From Bdellovibrionales bacterium (GTDB taxonomy: Bacteria; Bdellovibrionota; Bdellovibrionia; Bdellovibrionales; UBA1609), in NCBI GenBank assembly GCA_027459485.1, contig DAIDIG010000007.1:1-64000 (forward strand): a DNA stretch of 64,000 nt, read 5' to 3'. This document shows positions 9,423 to 18,289 of the stretch, piece by piece. The translations under genes were made by a program, and so were the position numbers. How positions within the stretch are numbered: the stretch's first letter is position 1; each line of letters starts with the position of its first letter. The notes beneath the pieces are model-generated. The model made no database searches. It was not told where the DNA came from and saw only the letters and a program-made list of their open reading frames with translations.

Positions 9423-9869
9423 GTGCTTAATCCCCAACAAAATGAAGTCCGTGATCTTACGCGAATCAGCAATAAAATTGAATTGATCGCGGATACCGAA
9501 GACGATCTTCTACTCATTGATCGAATTGATAACATCTTGAATTTAGCTGAAGATCAGTTCCCGATATTTACTCTGGCTAAGAACAAGGCTCGTTTTTTGC
9601 GTATGCTGACCTGGTACAAACAAAAAGAAGCCTGGTTGGATGTAGCCCCTTTGTCTGGCGTCAGTAAGCTATTCAAGCAGCAGACTAAAGAATTAGAAGG
9701 CATTCGCGCCAATAAGCTCGACTATGAAATGGAACTCGAAACTGGCACATTGACCCCGAGCCAGCGCTCATACCGTCGGGATGAGCTTAAAATGTGCAAA
9801 GTCCAAGAAAAAATGGCCGTGCACTTGATCGCCAAAATGCAGGTTAAGATCAAGTCGGGACGCCGTTAA
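9423..9869 (+). CDS. hypothetical helical protein
   Basis: A 148-residue cytoplasmic protein that I do not recognise. It starts with GTG behind a textbook ribosome binding site (AGGAGG, 9413-9418). It is charged, predicted mostly helical, with no Cys pair, no signal and no membrane segment. It diverges from the metalloprotease-like gene, and the Fis-type regulator gene follows 170 bp downstream. The strong ribosome binding site suggests abundant production. Confidence 0.75.
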   Translation: MLNPQQNEVRDLTRISNKIELIADTEDDLLLIDRIDNILNLAEDQFPIFTLAKNKARFLRMLTWYKQKEAWLDVAPLSGVSKLFKQQTKELEGIRANKLDYEMELETGTLTPSQRSYRRDELKMCKVQEKMAVHLIAKMQVKIKSGRR

Positions 9870-10041
9870 AAATTACGTTGTTTCAAAAGGTTACGTCCGT
9901 CCACCCCAAAAACGGCAATTTTTGCCTAATGATCTCGTTATGATCCGCCGATAACTATTTGTAAGCCAATAATTGGTTTGTTTTAAGACAAATCGGAACC
10001 AAGGCGCCGGCGTATCGCGCGGCTCTGGAAGGGGGATCAAT

Positions 10042-10488
10042 ATGGGACGTAAAGTGATAATCGTAAGCGACGATAACGATTTCGTCGTGCAGGCGAAGTC
10101 TTTTTGCGAGGGCAAAGGCGGCTGGGTGAAGGTTATGTCACCGTCGGAGTGGGCCGAACAATCGGGACGATCGGGATTCACCTGGACGGCAATGGGTGAA
10201 GTTCCACCTTTAGTTTCGGGTTCACAAACTAATGAAGGCGCTAAGATTTTGCAGTTTCCACAAGGCGGTGGCGGCACAAGCAGCCACACTCATGTTGTCG
10301 GTGGCAAAGTTCAGACAATTTATCAGATGGAAAGTGTGGCCATTCAAAGCGCCATTGAAAAATATCGCGGCAATTTGACCGAAGCGGCAAAAGCTCTCGG
10401 TATCGGCCGAGCGACACTCTACAGAAAAGTAAAACTCTACAATATCGATCCGACCCAAGCCCGTCGGCACAACAAAAAAGCGGCCTAA
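10042..10488 (+). CDS. Fis-family helix-turn-helix DNA-binding protein
   Basis: A 148-residue protein. The ATG at 10042 follows GGAAGGGGGATCAAT and is preferred over the upstream in-frame start at 9973. The C-terminal region (residues ~98-135, AIEKYRGNLTEAAKALGIGRATLYRKVK) is a Fis-type helix-turn-helix (HTH_8), as at the end of NtrC-family activators. The N-terminal ~45 residues (KVIIVSDDNDF) resemble the start of a receiver domain, but the rest of that domain is absent. No AAA+ domain is present, so it may act as a small nucleoid or regulatory protein. Confidence 0.8.
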   Translation: MGRKVIIVSDDNDFVVQAKSFCEGKGGWVKVMSPSEWAEQSGRSGFTWTAMGEVPPLVSGSQTNEGAKILQFPQGGGGTSSHTHVVGGKVQTIYQMESVAIQSAIEKYRGNLTEAAKALGIGRATLYRKVKLYNIDPTQARRHNKKAA

Positions 10489-10503
10489 TTTCTATTGTTC
10501 AAG

Positions 10504-10534
10504 AGTCCTCATCGGGTAACGGTGGGGACTTTTT
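10504..10534 (+). terminator. Rho-independent terminator after the Fis-type gene
   Basis: GTCCTCATC (10505-10513) pairs with GGTGGGGAC (10521-10529) across a 7-nt loop, using two G-U pairs, and is followed by TTTTT. It sits 16 bp after the stop codon. Confidence 0.8.
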
Positions 10535-11546
10535 ATATTCCGCCTTCGCAGACGGCGGTGCGGGCATCGTATTTATCGGCCAAGGCATCTTGACCGGAGT
10601 TGCGCAAACGGGCCGCCGCATTTTCGAATTCAGTCAGACTGTCTTTCTTCTTATCTAATTTGCAGGCGATATTGTAGTGAACCAAGGCCTCATTGTATTT
10701 CTGAATCTCAAATAGCGACTTGGCGAGACTCAGTTGCGAGCGAACTGATTTCGCATCAAGGTGAACGGCTTGGGTTAAATACCTCACGGCGGCTGGATAA
10801 TTTTTTTGGCTAAAATAGAATTCACCGGTAGCGTATTGGGCAAATTCGGAGTGCTTAAATTGCCGTGCGGTCTCGATGAAAACGCGTTCTGCTGCTTGCA
10901 ATTTGTCGCTATTTAGATAGGCCTGTGCCAGATAAATTCGGTTATCGGGTAAACTGTGAGCAGCAGTAATTGCTGACTGGCAAGTTTTGATCGCTTGGTT
11001 GAGAAAACCGTCATTTGAAAAGAGCTTGCACTGGAGCGAAAGTAGATCCCCTCGCGGGCCGAATTGTTGAACCATCTGCGCGAGCAGCGTGCGGGTTTCG
11101 TAATCTTGTTTGCCCTTCTGAAAAATATCAAGCAGGGCGTCATAACTCGGTCTATGCTCAGGAGCAAGGCGGATGGACATGCGCAAATTCTCGACAGCCT
11201 TATCGGTCTTGCCCGCCTGTTGGTACGCAACACCGAGCAAGTAATGGGGGCGAAAATGGTCGGGATCTCGGGAGACCAATTGTTCGAGCATGCGGATTTG
11301 GTTGGCTGAATCGCCGGTCTTTTCGTAAGCGCCGGCTAAGTTCATCATGGCTTCGTTTGATATTTCATTTGAGTAGGGGGCAAGTACGTTGATCGCTTTT
11401 TTGTACGATTTTTGAGCGATCAACTTGAGGCCATACTGTTCGCGGGCCCGAAGCGAAGCAAATTGGGCGGCTTCTGCTCGCAATGAGACACAGCTTAAAA
11501 TCAGGACTAAAATCGAGAGCTTTCTTAGGTGCCAAGCGCTTCGCAT
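10533..11546 (-). CDS. secreted tetratricopeptide-repeat protein
   Basis: A 337-residue protein with an N-terminal signal peptide (hydrophobic stretch then SLRAEAA). The remainder is a series of TPR-type helix pairs, for example HYLLGVAYQQAGKTDKAVENL and YATGEFYFSQKNYPAAVRYL. TPR arrays mediate protein-protein contacts; the periplasmic location is inferred from the signal. The partner is unknown. It converges with the Fis-type gene, and its own promoter lies in the ~70 bp shared with the divergent gene at 11620. Confidence 0.8.
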   Translation of the reverse strand: MRSAWHLRKLSILVLILSCVSLRAEAAQFASLRAREQYGLKLIAQKSYKKAINVLAPYSNEISNEAMMNLAGAYEKTGDSANQIRMLEQLVSRDPDHFRPHYLLGVAYQQAGKTDKAVENLRMSIRLAPEHRPSYDALLDIFQKGKQDYETRTLLAQMVQQFGPRGDLLSLQCKLFSNDGFLNQAIKTCQSAITAAHSLPDNRIYLAQAYLNSDKLQAAERVFIETARQFKHSEFAQYATGEFYFSQKNYPAAVRYLTQAVHLDAKSVRSQLSLAKSLFEIQKYNEALVHYNIACKLDKKKDSLTEFENAAARLRNSGQDALADKYDARTAVCEGGI

Positions 11547-11619
11547 GGGCCTCCTCGCGTCTCAATTCTAGAAATTTGTTTCAAGAAGCGCAACGGAGAT
11601 TCCGATAAATAATCAAGTT

Positions 11620-12294
11620 ATGGCCGATCAAGATTCTAAAAACGACACAGATGGTAAAGTGGTGGAATTTCCGCTTCATCGGGCGAGAAAGCCGGGCGAA
11701 GTTGCGCCGAAAAAAGACGGCGAATCGGCCGAGCCCAAAACGCCCGAACAGAAGCGGCGCGCATTGGTAGTCTCGCTATTATCAGCTTTCGTCGTGGCGA
11801 TGTTTTTCTCGCACCATTCAGGCAGGGGCCGATCACCTCAATCAATTGATACGCGGCCCGACTTAGCCTCTGATATCAAGACAGCCGAACATCTGAATGA
11901 GACATCATTGCGCGAGCCGGCAAGCGGTGGGCACATCCCCACGGCTCTCGACGACTTACGATTTGGCACTTTGAAAAACCGCTACGTGATCAAATGCCGA
12001 TTTACTGAAAACTGTAGCTCGGCGGACGCACTGAAATCTGTCGCTTTCAATGCGGGCGCCAATGGCAAAGCGGTCGTGATCGGTGACTCCGAGCAGTTTT
12101 TAAAGAAATACGGCGAACTGTTTCGCGTTCCATTCGATGATGTACAGGGCAGCCATTTTCATGATGCCAATCACTCGTATGAAGTATTCATGCTCTTACG
12201 CAATGCTCAGGTCGTTGCGCGGGTGAATTTTACCTACTTTCACGACGGCACTCTCGAATCTATCAACATCGAACACGTCAAAAACGACGATTGA
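11620..12294 (+). CDS. bitopic membrane protein, first gene of rhomboid operon
   Basis: A 224-residue protein that I do not recognise. The N-terminal ~45 residues are charged and Lys/Glu/Pro rich, a single membrane segment follows (about 48-64, ALVVSLLSAFVVAMFF), then a ~160-residue domain with two Cys (KCRFTENC). The topology suggests a cytoplasmic tail and an external domain. It is followed 9 bp later by the RDD protein gene and then by a rhomboid protease gene, so it is a candidate partner or substrate of that protease. This is inference. Confidence 0.7.
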   Translation: MADQDSKNDTDGKVVEFPLHRARKPGEVAPKKDGESAEPKTPEQKRRALVVSLLSAFVVAMFFSHHSGRGRSPQSIDTRPDLASDIKTAEHLNETSLREPASGGHIPTALDDLRFGTLKNRYVIKCRFTENCSSADALKSVAFNAGANGKAVVIGDSEQFLKKYGELFRVPFDDVQGSHFHDANHSYEVFMLLRNAQVVARVNFTYFHDGTLESINIEHVKNDD

Positions 12295-12303
12295 TGTCTG
12301 ACT

Positions 12304-14298
12304 ATGGTGATTCGCGATGAGGACAGTTCGCCGACCCCGCCCAAAGATAAGACGAATCTGAACCCGAGCTTCGACCATTCGGTTGCCCAGCCGCTCGATC
12401 GCCTCGCCGCCAGCGTTATCGATTATGCGATCGTATTGTTGCCGGTCATATATTTGGTTCTTGCACCTTTTCAGCGCGCTCTTAAAGTATCGGCCATTTT
12501 TGACTCGGCGGTCGCGAGCAGTTGGGAGGTCCCCCTCATCACGGCCTTCGCCGCGTTTGTCGTTATTTTCATGATTTTTCTCTACCAGTGTCTCATGGTG
12601 TGGCGCTACGGAGCGACGGTCGGTAAACTTTTGCTGGGTTTGCGAGTTCGCTCGTTGTGGGGGCCTGTTAAGCCGAGCTTCGGTCAATCCGCTCTTCGAT
12701 CCTTTTTTTGGATTTTCGATGTCTCTTGTATCGGCATGCCATTGCTCGCCATACTCGGTGACGAGTTTCGTCGCCCACTTCACGATCGTGTTGCCGACAC
12801 CCTGGTCGTAAACATCAAAAGCGCAACGGCCACTGCGCCGAGCCGCAATTTTCGCGAAGTGGCGCTCGTGCGCGGCGTATTTTGGGGTATGGCCGGCATA
12901 TTGGCTCTGGTTTTGATTTCGCTGGGGTTTTCAATATTTCGTCACTACGGCAGCCAAGATGCCCTTATCGCACAGCTCGAATCTCAAAACATTTTGTGCT
13001 CGCAAGTCTCGGATGCGCAGTCCGAATGGCCCGACGAAAATGGACATCCTCCGAGCCGGTTGAGTGTCGCGATGGCACTTTATTCGGCGGGAGTGGTCGA
13101 CCCACATTGCCTGCAAGCCGAAGTTGAAAATTTGCGCTTTTCATCAAGTGAGGCGCCGCTGCTTAACTTGGCGAAGTCGTTCGTTTATGCTGACACTCCC
13201 GAACTCTCCGATCAATATCTCGCGCGGGTCTGCGCACTGGCGCCGAAAACATTGGAATGCGCGATGAGCCACTGGATCGACCGCGTGACCGGCGGCGACT
13301 GGAACAAGGTAAAAGACGATCTCGCAAGCTTGAGCAAGACGAAAAAAATCTACCCCTACATATGGGCTGTGCGCGAGTCGATGGAACACAACAATTACTC
13401 GCTCGCGCTCAAATACTTGAACAAGTTGCCGGATGTACAAGCGCTGAGTGATTTTTCAACTCCGCTGCGTGTGAAGTTGTTATGGGCACTGGGGCGCGCG
13501 ACCGAATCTCGGGGCGCGGCCGCGGCGGCTTATTCATCGCTCAACGACGATGCGCGCTTCGAAGTGGCCGGCTTTATGTGCTACGAAAATATTTGGTCGT
13601 CGTGCGATCAGCTCAAGAGCCGGTCTTGCCAAACGTTTTTACAAATCACATCTCAATCAAGCGAATCGCTCGCCTCAAATTCGGCTTCGCTCGCCTATTT
13701 GCGAGCGTACGAATGCAAGAAAAACCCGCACGGCGCAGGAGCCGTCGATTACGCAGGGCTTTACGACACTCCGTTGAGCGACGATGTTAAAGTGCTTGTG
13801 CGGGCGATGAGTGAGCCGGGGGCGCATGCGCTGCAGGCCGTGCGGAGAGATCAGACACTCGCTGCCGAGGTGGTGGCCGAAGCCACTCGACGTTGGATCA
13901 ATCGCATATCTGGAGCATCGGAGCTCGAACGTGCTCAAAAAATGTGGCAAGAAGAAATTAAATCGCGGCACCTTTCGCTCGCGTGGCGAAAAGTCGGTGT
14001 CGCGCTTTTCAATAAATACTACCAATTCCACGATTACGCGATGAGCGCACGCGTGGGGAGTGAGTTGTTATCAACCGGTTCGGCGTACAATCGGCACCTG
14101 CTGCCGTTACAAATCATTTCGCTCGATCGATCTCATCAAATCGGGCCAGCGCGTGCGGAACTCGCCGTCTATTTGGCGAAATATCCATCTCCCCTTTTTG
14201 CGGGCGATTCTCGCCAGCCGGCGAGCGTCGATAAGTTTGCCGAGGTTGCCAGAGAGCTCATAAGTCTGAGGTCCGGCGGGGCGCGAGGCGGCCGATGA
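12304..14298 (+). CDS. RDD-domain membrane protein with long helical-repeat tail
   Basis: A 664-residue protein. Residues ~30-190 form an RDD domain: LDRLAASVIDYAIVLLP, then GATVGKLLLGLRV and the terminal RPLHDRVADTLVV. A further membrane segment at ~205-225 leads to ~440 residues of helical, TPR- or Sel1-like sequence with several Cys. RDD proteins are often called transporters, but many have no proven role; the large tail is unusual. Its last codons overlap the rhomboid start (ATGA), so the two are translationally coupled. Confidence 0.75.
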   Translation: MVIRDEDSSPTPPKDKTNLNPSFDHSVAQPLDRLAASVIDYAIVLLPVIYLVLAPFQRALKVSAIFDSAVASSWEVPLITAFAAFVVIFMIFLYQCLMVWRYGATVGKLLLGLRVRSLWGPVKPSFGQSALRSFFWIFDVSCIGMPLLAILGDEFRRPLHDRVADTLVVNIKSATATAPSRNFREVALVRGVFWGMAGILALVLISLGFSIFRHYGSQDALIAQLESQNILCSQVSDAQSEWPDENGHPPSRLSVAMALYSAGVVDPHCLQAEVENLRFSSSEAPLLNLAKSFVYADTPELSDQYLARVCALAPKTLECAMSHWIDRVTGGDWNKVKDDLASLSKTKKIYPYIWAVRESMEHNNYSLALKYLNKLPDVQALSDFSTPLRVKLLWALGRATESRGAAAAAYSSLNDDARFEVAGFMCYENIWSSCDQLKSRSCQTFLQITSQSSESLASNSASLAYLRAYECKKNPHGAGAVDYAGLYDTPLSDDVKVLVRAMSEPGAHALQAVRRDQTLAAEVVAEATRRWINRISGASELERAQKMWQEEIKSRHLSLAWRKVGVALFNKYYQFHDYAMSARVGSELLSTGSAYNRHLLPLQIISLDRSHQIGPARAELAVYLAKYPSPLFAGDSRQPASVDKFAEVARELISLRSGGARGGR

Positions 14299-15290
14299 TT
14301 TTTCCGATACTGAGCGGATTTCAATCTATTTTTCGAGCTCCCGTGACGTGGTGTTTGTTCTTTTTAAATTTTGCCGTGTTCGTTTTGACATTCACGCAGG
14401 CGAAGCAATCGCAAGTGGCACTCGATAATTATTTGCGTGACTCGACCTTCAGCGAAACCCAGGGGCTCGTGTTCGCTCGCTACGTACAAAAACACAAAGA
14501 CCGCTATCTCGCCAGTGTTGTCCAGCTCGCGAATCAATCGGTTCAACCGTCAGGGCTCGATCGCCGCGATTTGATGGGCGGCATCGCTTTGCGCGACAAT
14601 GAATTCATCAATCACTCCGACAACCTGTCAGATAACATCGGTGACCCGGTCGCCTTTAACTGGTGGCGCAATCAACTTGCGAGATTCAAAACAGTCCGTG
14701 ACTCCGACCCGAGTTATGAGCTCGGTGTCACCACGCAAAATTGCGATCTCGAACATTGGATCACCTATCAGTTTGCCCATAGCGGTATTGCGCACTTTAC
14801 GGGCAACATGCTTTTTTTTCTGATTTTCGCTTGTAGTCTTGAATCTGTGATCGGCGGTCTCGGGGTATTGGCGCTGTATTTGTTATGTGGCATTGCGGCC
14901 GCCATTTTCTTCACGGCCATGAATGACACGTCGGCCATTCCCCTGATCGGTGCGAGCGGTGCGATCAGCGGATTGGTTGCGTTTTTTTGTGTTTTGTTTT
15001 GGCGTCGGGGTGTTCGCTACGTTTACTTTTTGTTCATCCCCAAAAAGGGATACACCGGCCTTGTATATTTACCGGCGTGGATCACCATGGTGCTCTGGTT
15101 ATTGTCGGATTTAGCCGGGCTCTGGTCGACTCCACCTGAACTTGGGGGCATTGCGTACTCGGCTCATCTCGGCGGCGAGCTTTGCGGCGCTCTTGCGGCG
15201 CTCATCTTCATTGCCATCCGCAAGTACCGCGGGCTGCCGATTCTATCGGAGCGGTACTCGTTTGAGGCGGCGTCGACCACTTCGACTTAA
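14295..15290 (+). CDS. rhomboid family intramembrane serine protease
   Basis: A 331-residue polytopic membrane protease. The first membrane segment is followed by a ~115-residue hydrophilic loop. The rhomboid core then shows HSGIAHFTGNMLFF (Asn171 of the oxyanion hole), the nucleophile Ser221 in GASGAISG, and the catalytic His291 in SAHLGGELCG. Rhomboids cut single-pass membrane proteins within the membrane. It overlaps the upstream RDD gene by 4 bp. The long first loop is larger than in GlpG-type enzymes. Confidence 0.9.
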   Translation: MIFPILSGFQSIFRAPVTWCLFFLNFAVFVLTFTQAKQSQVALDNYLRDSTFSETQGLVFARYVQKHKDRYLASVVQLANQSVQPSGLDRRDLMGGIALRDNEFINHSDNLSDNIGDPVAFNWWRNQLARFKTVRDSDPSYELGVTTQNCDLEHWITYQFAHSGIAHFTGNMLFFLIFACSLESVIGGLGVLALYLLCGIAAAIFFTAMNDTSAIPLIGASGAISGLVAFFCVLFWRRGVRYVYFLFIPKKGYTGLVYLPAWITMVLWLLSDLAGLWSTPPELGGIAYSAHLGGELCGALAALIFIAIRKYRGLPILSERYSFEAASTTST

Positions 15291-15295
15291 CACGC

Positions 15296-18289
15296 CTATT
15301 TCGGAGCAAAACCGCGTCGAATCGTATTTTCGGTCACCACCCGCGCATCCATGTACTGGATAAGATATTCGGGGCCACCGGCCTTGCTGCCAAGTCCTGA
15401 CATTTTGAATCCACCAAACGGATGCCGCCCGACGAGTGAGCCGGTGATACCGCGGTTGATGTAGAGATTGCCGCACTGAAACTCCGCCCGCACTTTCGCA
15501 ATGTTGGCAGGTGAGCGCGAATAAAGCCCGCCGGTGAGTGCGAAGGCCGTGCCATTGGCAATATCGATCGCGTCGTCGAGATCGCGCGCTTTGATGACCG
15601 CGAGCACGGGGCCGAAAATTTCTTCTTGAGCTAAATCAGAGTTGGCATCGACATCCGCGAAAATGTGCGGTCCGATGAAATGGCCTCCAGTTGGCGCATC
15701 ACCTTGGTAAACAAGCCGAGCGTGAAGCGGATCATTCGAAAATTTCTCGATCACCCGACGAATGCGCGACGCGGCCTCTTCGTCGACAATCGGCCCCATA
15801 TACGCGTGCGGATCAGCGGCATCTCTGACGTAGATACTTTTGGCCGCCTCAACTAAACGATGCACGAATCGATCGTAATTTTCTTCTAGAACGATCGCCC
15901 GACTGCAAGCTGAACATTTCTGGCCTTGAAATCCGAATGCGGAATACAAGACCCCGACAACTGCCTCGTCAAGGTCGGCGTCGGAGTCGACGATAATCGC
16001 GTTTTTGCCGCCCATTTCGATAATCGCGCGTTTCACGAACTTTTGGCCGGGATGCACAACGGCGGCTTGTTTAACAATTTCAAGGCCGACCGTGCGCGAA
16101 CCGGTAAAGCTAATCGTGCGAATAGCGGGGTGAGACACAAGATACGCGCCGATGTCTTCGCCAAGACCCGGCAAAAATGAAACCACACCCTTCGGGCAAC
16201 CGGCTTCTAGTAAGTGGCGCATAAGTCGCGCGGCAATGAGCGAACTTTGCTCGGCGGGTTTCATGATGCATGTATTGCCGGTCACAATCGAGGCCACGAC
16301 CGTGCCGCAAAGAATCGCGAGCGGAAAGTTCCACGGAGCCAGTACAAGAGTGGGGCCGCGCGGAACATGCTCGAGACGGCTGTCTTCGCCTAAAACAAAA
16401 CTCATTCGGGTTCCGGCGCTGAGCCGTTCGGCCTCACGGGCGTAATATTCGCAAAAATCGATGGCTTCGCACACATCGCCGTCGGCTTCTGACCAAGTTT
16501 TACCGACTTCTAAAACTTCAAGAGCTATCAGCGAAAAACGCTCGCGCCGAAAGATTTCGGCGAGATTTCGTAAAACTCGTGCCCGTTCATTCGCCGCAGT
16601 CGAGCGCCACGACGAAAAATGTTTAACCGCAACTTCAACCGCGAGGTCGGCTTCTTCGCTGCCGGCCAATTCGATGACTCCGACAGTTTCATTGAGCGAT
16701 GACGGATTTTCGCGTTTCAAAGTCGCAACAGATTTGGGTGAAATCTCTTTGCCTTCTATGATTGGGCGCGCGATTCGTTTGGGAGATTGAGCTCGGGTCA
16801 TTGTCAGCGCTTCGTCCATTTGCTGGCGATTTTTTGCGATCGTCCAATCGAGCATCGGTTCGTTGTAAAAGCGGCCGGGGTCGCGCTCTGGCTTATCTTT
16901 CGAAACCACCATAATGTCGGCCGGGTTTTGCAATAATTTTTGGGATGAAGCGTTTTCGGCAAATTTAGAACGCAAGAACGACTCGTTTGATGTGTTTTCG
17001 AGAAGGCGTCTTACGAGATACGCCATGCCGGGGATCAACTCTCCGATTGTTGCATATTCGCGAACCCGGTAGCCTTCTTTGACCAGCGTTTTTTTTATCG
17101 GATCGGCCATCCCGTACAACATTTGGATTTCAAATGCGCGAGAATCGACGCCCAACCGCTTGGCCATGACGATCGTCGAAGCCATCGATCGCACATTGTG
17201 CGTGCCCGCGGCTAGGCGCACCCATTTGTGATTCGTCAGCATGCGCTCGGCACAACGCTCGTAATTGTGGTCGCTTTCGTGCTTATTTGTAAATACGGGG
17301 ATCGGCCAATCGGCCTGGTCGCTCCATAAGACCTCTTGATCCCAATACGCGCCCTTCACGAGGCGAATTGTTATGGGAGTGCCACGCCGTTTAGCGAATG
17401 CGATCAAATTTTCGGTGTCGGCGAGGGCTGAGCGCAGATACGCCTGTACGACGATGCCGAAATGCGGGTACGAACGGAATTCGTCCTCGAGAAGCAATTC
17501 TTGAAACACTTGAAGGGTCATGTCTTTGAAGCGAAACTGCTCCATGTCGACATTGACGAATACGCCGCGTTCGCGCGCGAGCGAAAATATGGGGCGCAGT
17601 CGCTCTTTCAAAATGCCCACCGAGTCATCCCAAGCTTTTTCTGAAACTTGCGAATAAAGCGCGGTGAGTTTGACCGAAATATTCACTTTCGGGATCGCCC
17701 CTTGATCATCCGTGTCGATTTGGGGGTTTGTCCTCCAAGTTTCGGCGTCTCGACATAGTTTTTGGATGAGATCCATGTAGCGCGTTTGATATTCGAGAGC
17801 TTCTTTTTCAGACAAAGTCGCTTCGCCGAGAAGGTCGGCGGTGAAGCAGAGAGAATTCTCGCGCGCCTTTCTGAGAAGCGGCAGCGCCGCATCGGGGTTT
17901 TCGCCTGTGATGAACATCTTCGCCATCTGCGTGACATTTTTTCGAATCGCGCCAGCCATCAAGCCAGGGGCGAGTGAACCCACACCCAAACCAAAACTCA
18001 AAATTCCGGCGTCGGCGCCGAGGTCGGCGAAATATTCTTTCAGATGGCGGGCGACTTCCGAGCTCGACGTCAGGTACGGCAGCACATCCACGAAACGAAA
18101 CATGCGCGTCTTGAACTGTTCATTTTTCATGCTCCAGTCCATGATTCGGCCGTACCACCAGTCTTTATTGAAGATTGATGACGAATCGTTTTCGATCATT
18201 TGAAAAATACGTTCACCAACTTGTAGAACTTCGGCTTCAAAATCGCGGGTGTTTACGGCGGGGGCGGCTGTTTCAATTTCGTTGTTCAT
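15296..18289 (-). CDS. putA: bifunctional proline dehydrogenase / L-glutamate-gamma-semialdehyde dehydrogenase
   Basis: A 997-residue enzyme that oxidises proline to glutamate in two steps. The N-terminal half is the FAD-binding proline dehydrogenase barrel (VSVKLTALYSQ, VNVDMEQFRF, IRLVKGAYWD, LAAGTHN). The C-terminal half is the NAD-dependent aldehyde dehydrogenase (FTGSRTVG, catalytic Glu in IEMGGKNA, catalytic Cys in GQKCSACSR). There is no N-terminal ribbon-helix-helix, so unlike E. coli PutA it should not repress its own gene. The start overlaps the upstream gene by 17 bp. Confidence 0.95.
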   Translation of the reverse strand: MNNEIETAAPAVNTRDFEAEVLQVGERIFQMIENDSSSIFNKDWWYGRIMDWSMKNEQFKTRMFRFVDVLPYLTSSSEVARHLKEYFADLGADAGILSFGLGVGSLAPGLMAGAIRKNVTQMAKMFITGENPDAALPLLRKARENSLCFTADLLGEATLSEKEALEYQTRYMDLIQKLCRDAETWRTNPQIDTDDQGAIPKVNISVKLTALYSQVSEKAWDDSVGILKERLRPIFSLARERGVFVNVDMEQFRFKDMTLQVFQELLLEDEFRSYPHFGIVVQAYLRSALADTENLIAFAKRRGTPITIRLVKGAYWDQEVLWSDQADWPIPVFTNKHESDHNYERCAERMLTNHKWVRLAAGTHNVRSMASTIVMAKRLGVDSRAFEIQMLYGMADPIKKTLVKEGYRVREYATIGELIPGMAYLVRRLLENTSNESFLRSKFAENASSQKLLQNPADIMVVSKDKPERDPGRFYNEPMLDWTIAKNRQQMDEALTMTRAQSPKRIARPIIEGKEISPKSVATLKRENPSSLNETVGVIELAGSEEADLAVEVAVKHFSSWRSTAANERARVLRNLAEIFRRERFSLIALEVLEVGKTWSEADGDVCEAIDFCEYYAREAERLSAGTRMSFVLGEDSRLEHVPRGPTLVLAPWNFPLAILCGTVVASIVTGNTCIMKPAEQSSLIAARLMRHLLEAGCPKGVVSFLPGLGEDIGAYLVSHPAIRTISFTGSRTVGLEIVKQAAVVHPGQKFVKRAIIEMGGKNAIIVDSDADLDEAVVGVLYSAFGFQGQKCSACSRAIVLEENYDRFVHRLVEAAKSIYVRDAADPHAYMGPIVDEEAASRIRRVIEKFSNDPLHARLVYQGDAPTGGHFIGPHIFADVDANSDLAQEEIFGPVLAVIKARDLDDAIDIANGTAFALTGGLYSRSPANIAKVRAEFQCGNLYINRGITGSLVGRHPFGGFKMSGLGSKAGGPEYLIQYMDARVVTENTIRRGFAPK

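Noticed and set aside
9914-9926. GGCAA-TTT-TTGCC hairpin upstream of the Fis-type gene
   Set aside because: It has no T-run on the strand being transcribed and a short stem. It may be chance.
12196-12783. 195-residue reverse frame over the RDD gene
   Set aside because: It is the antisense shadow of the RDD coding region and lacks domain motifs.
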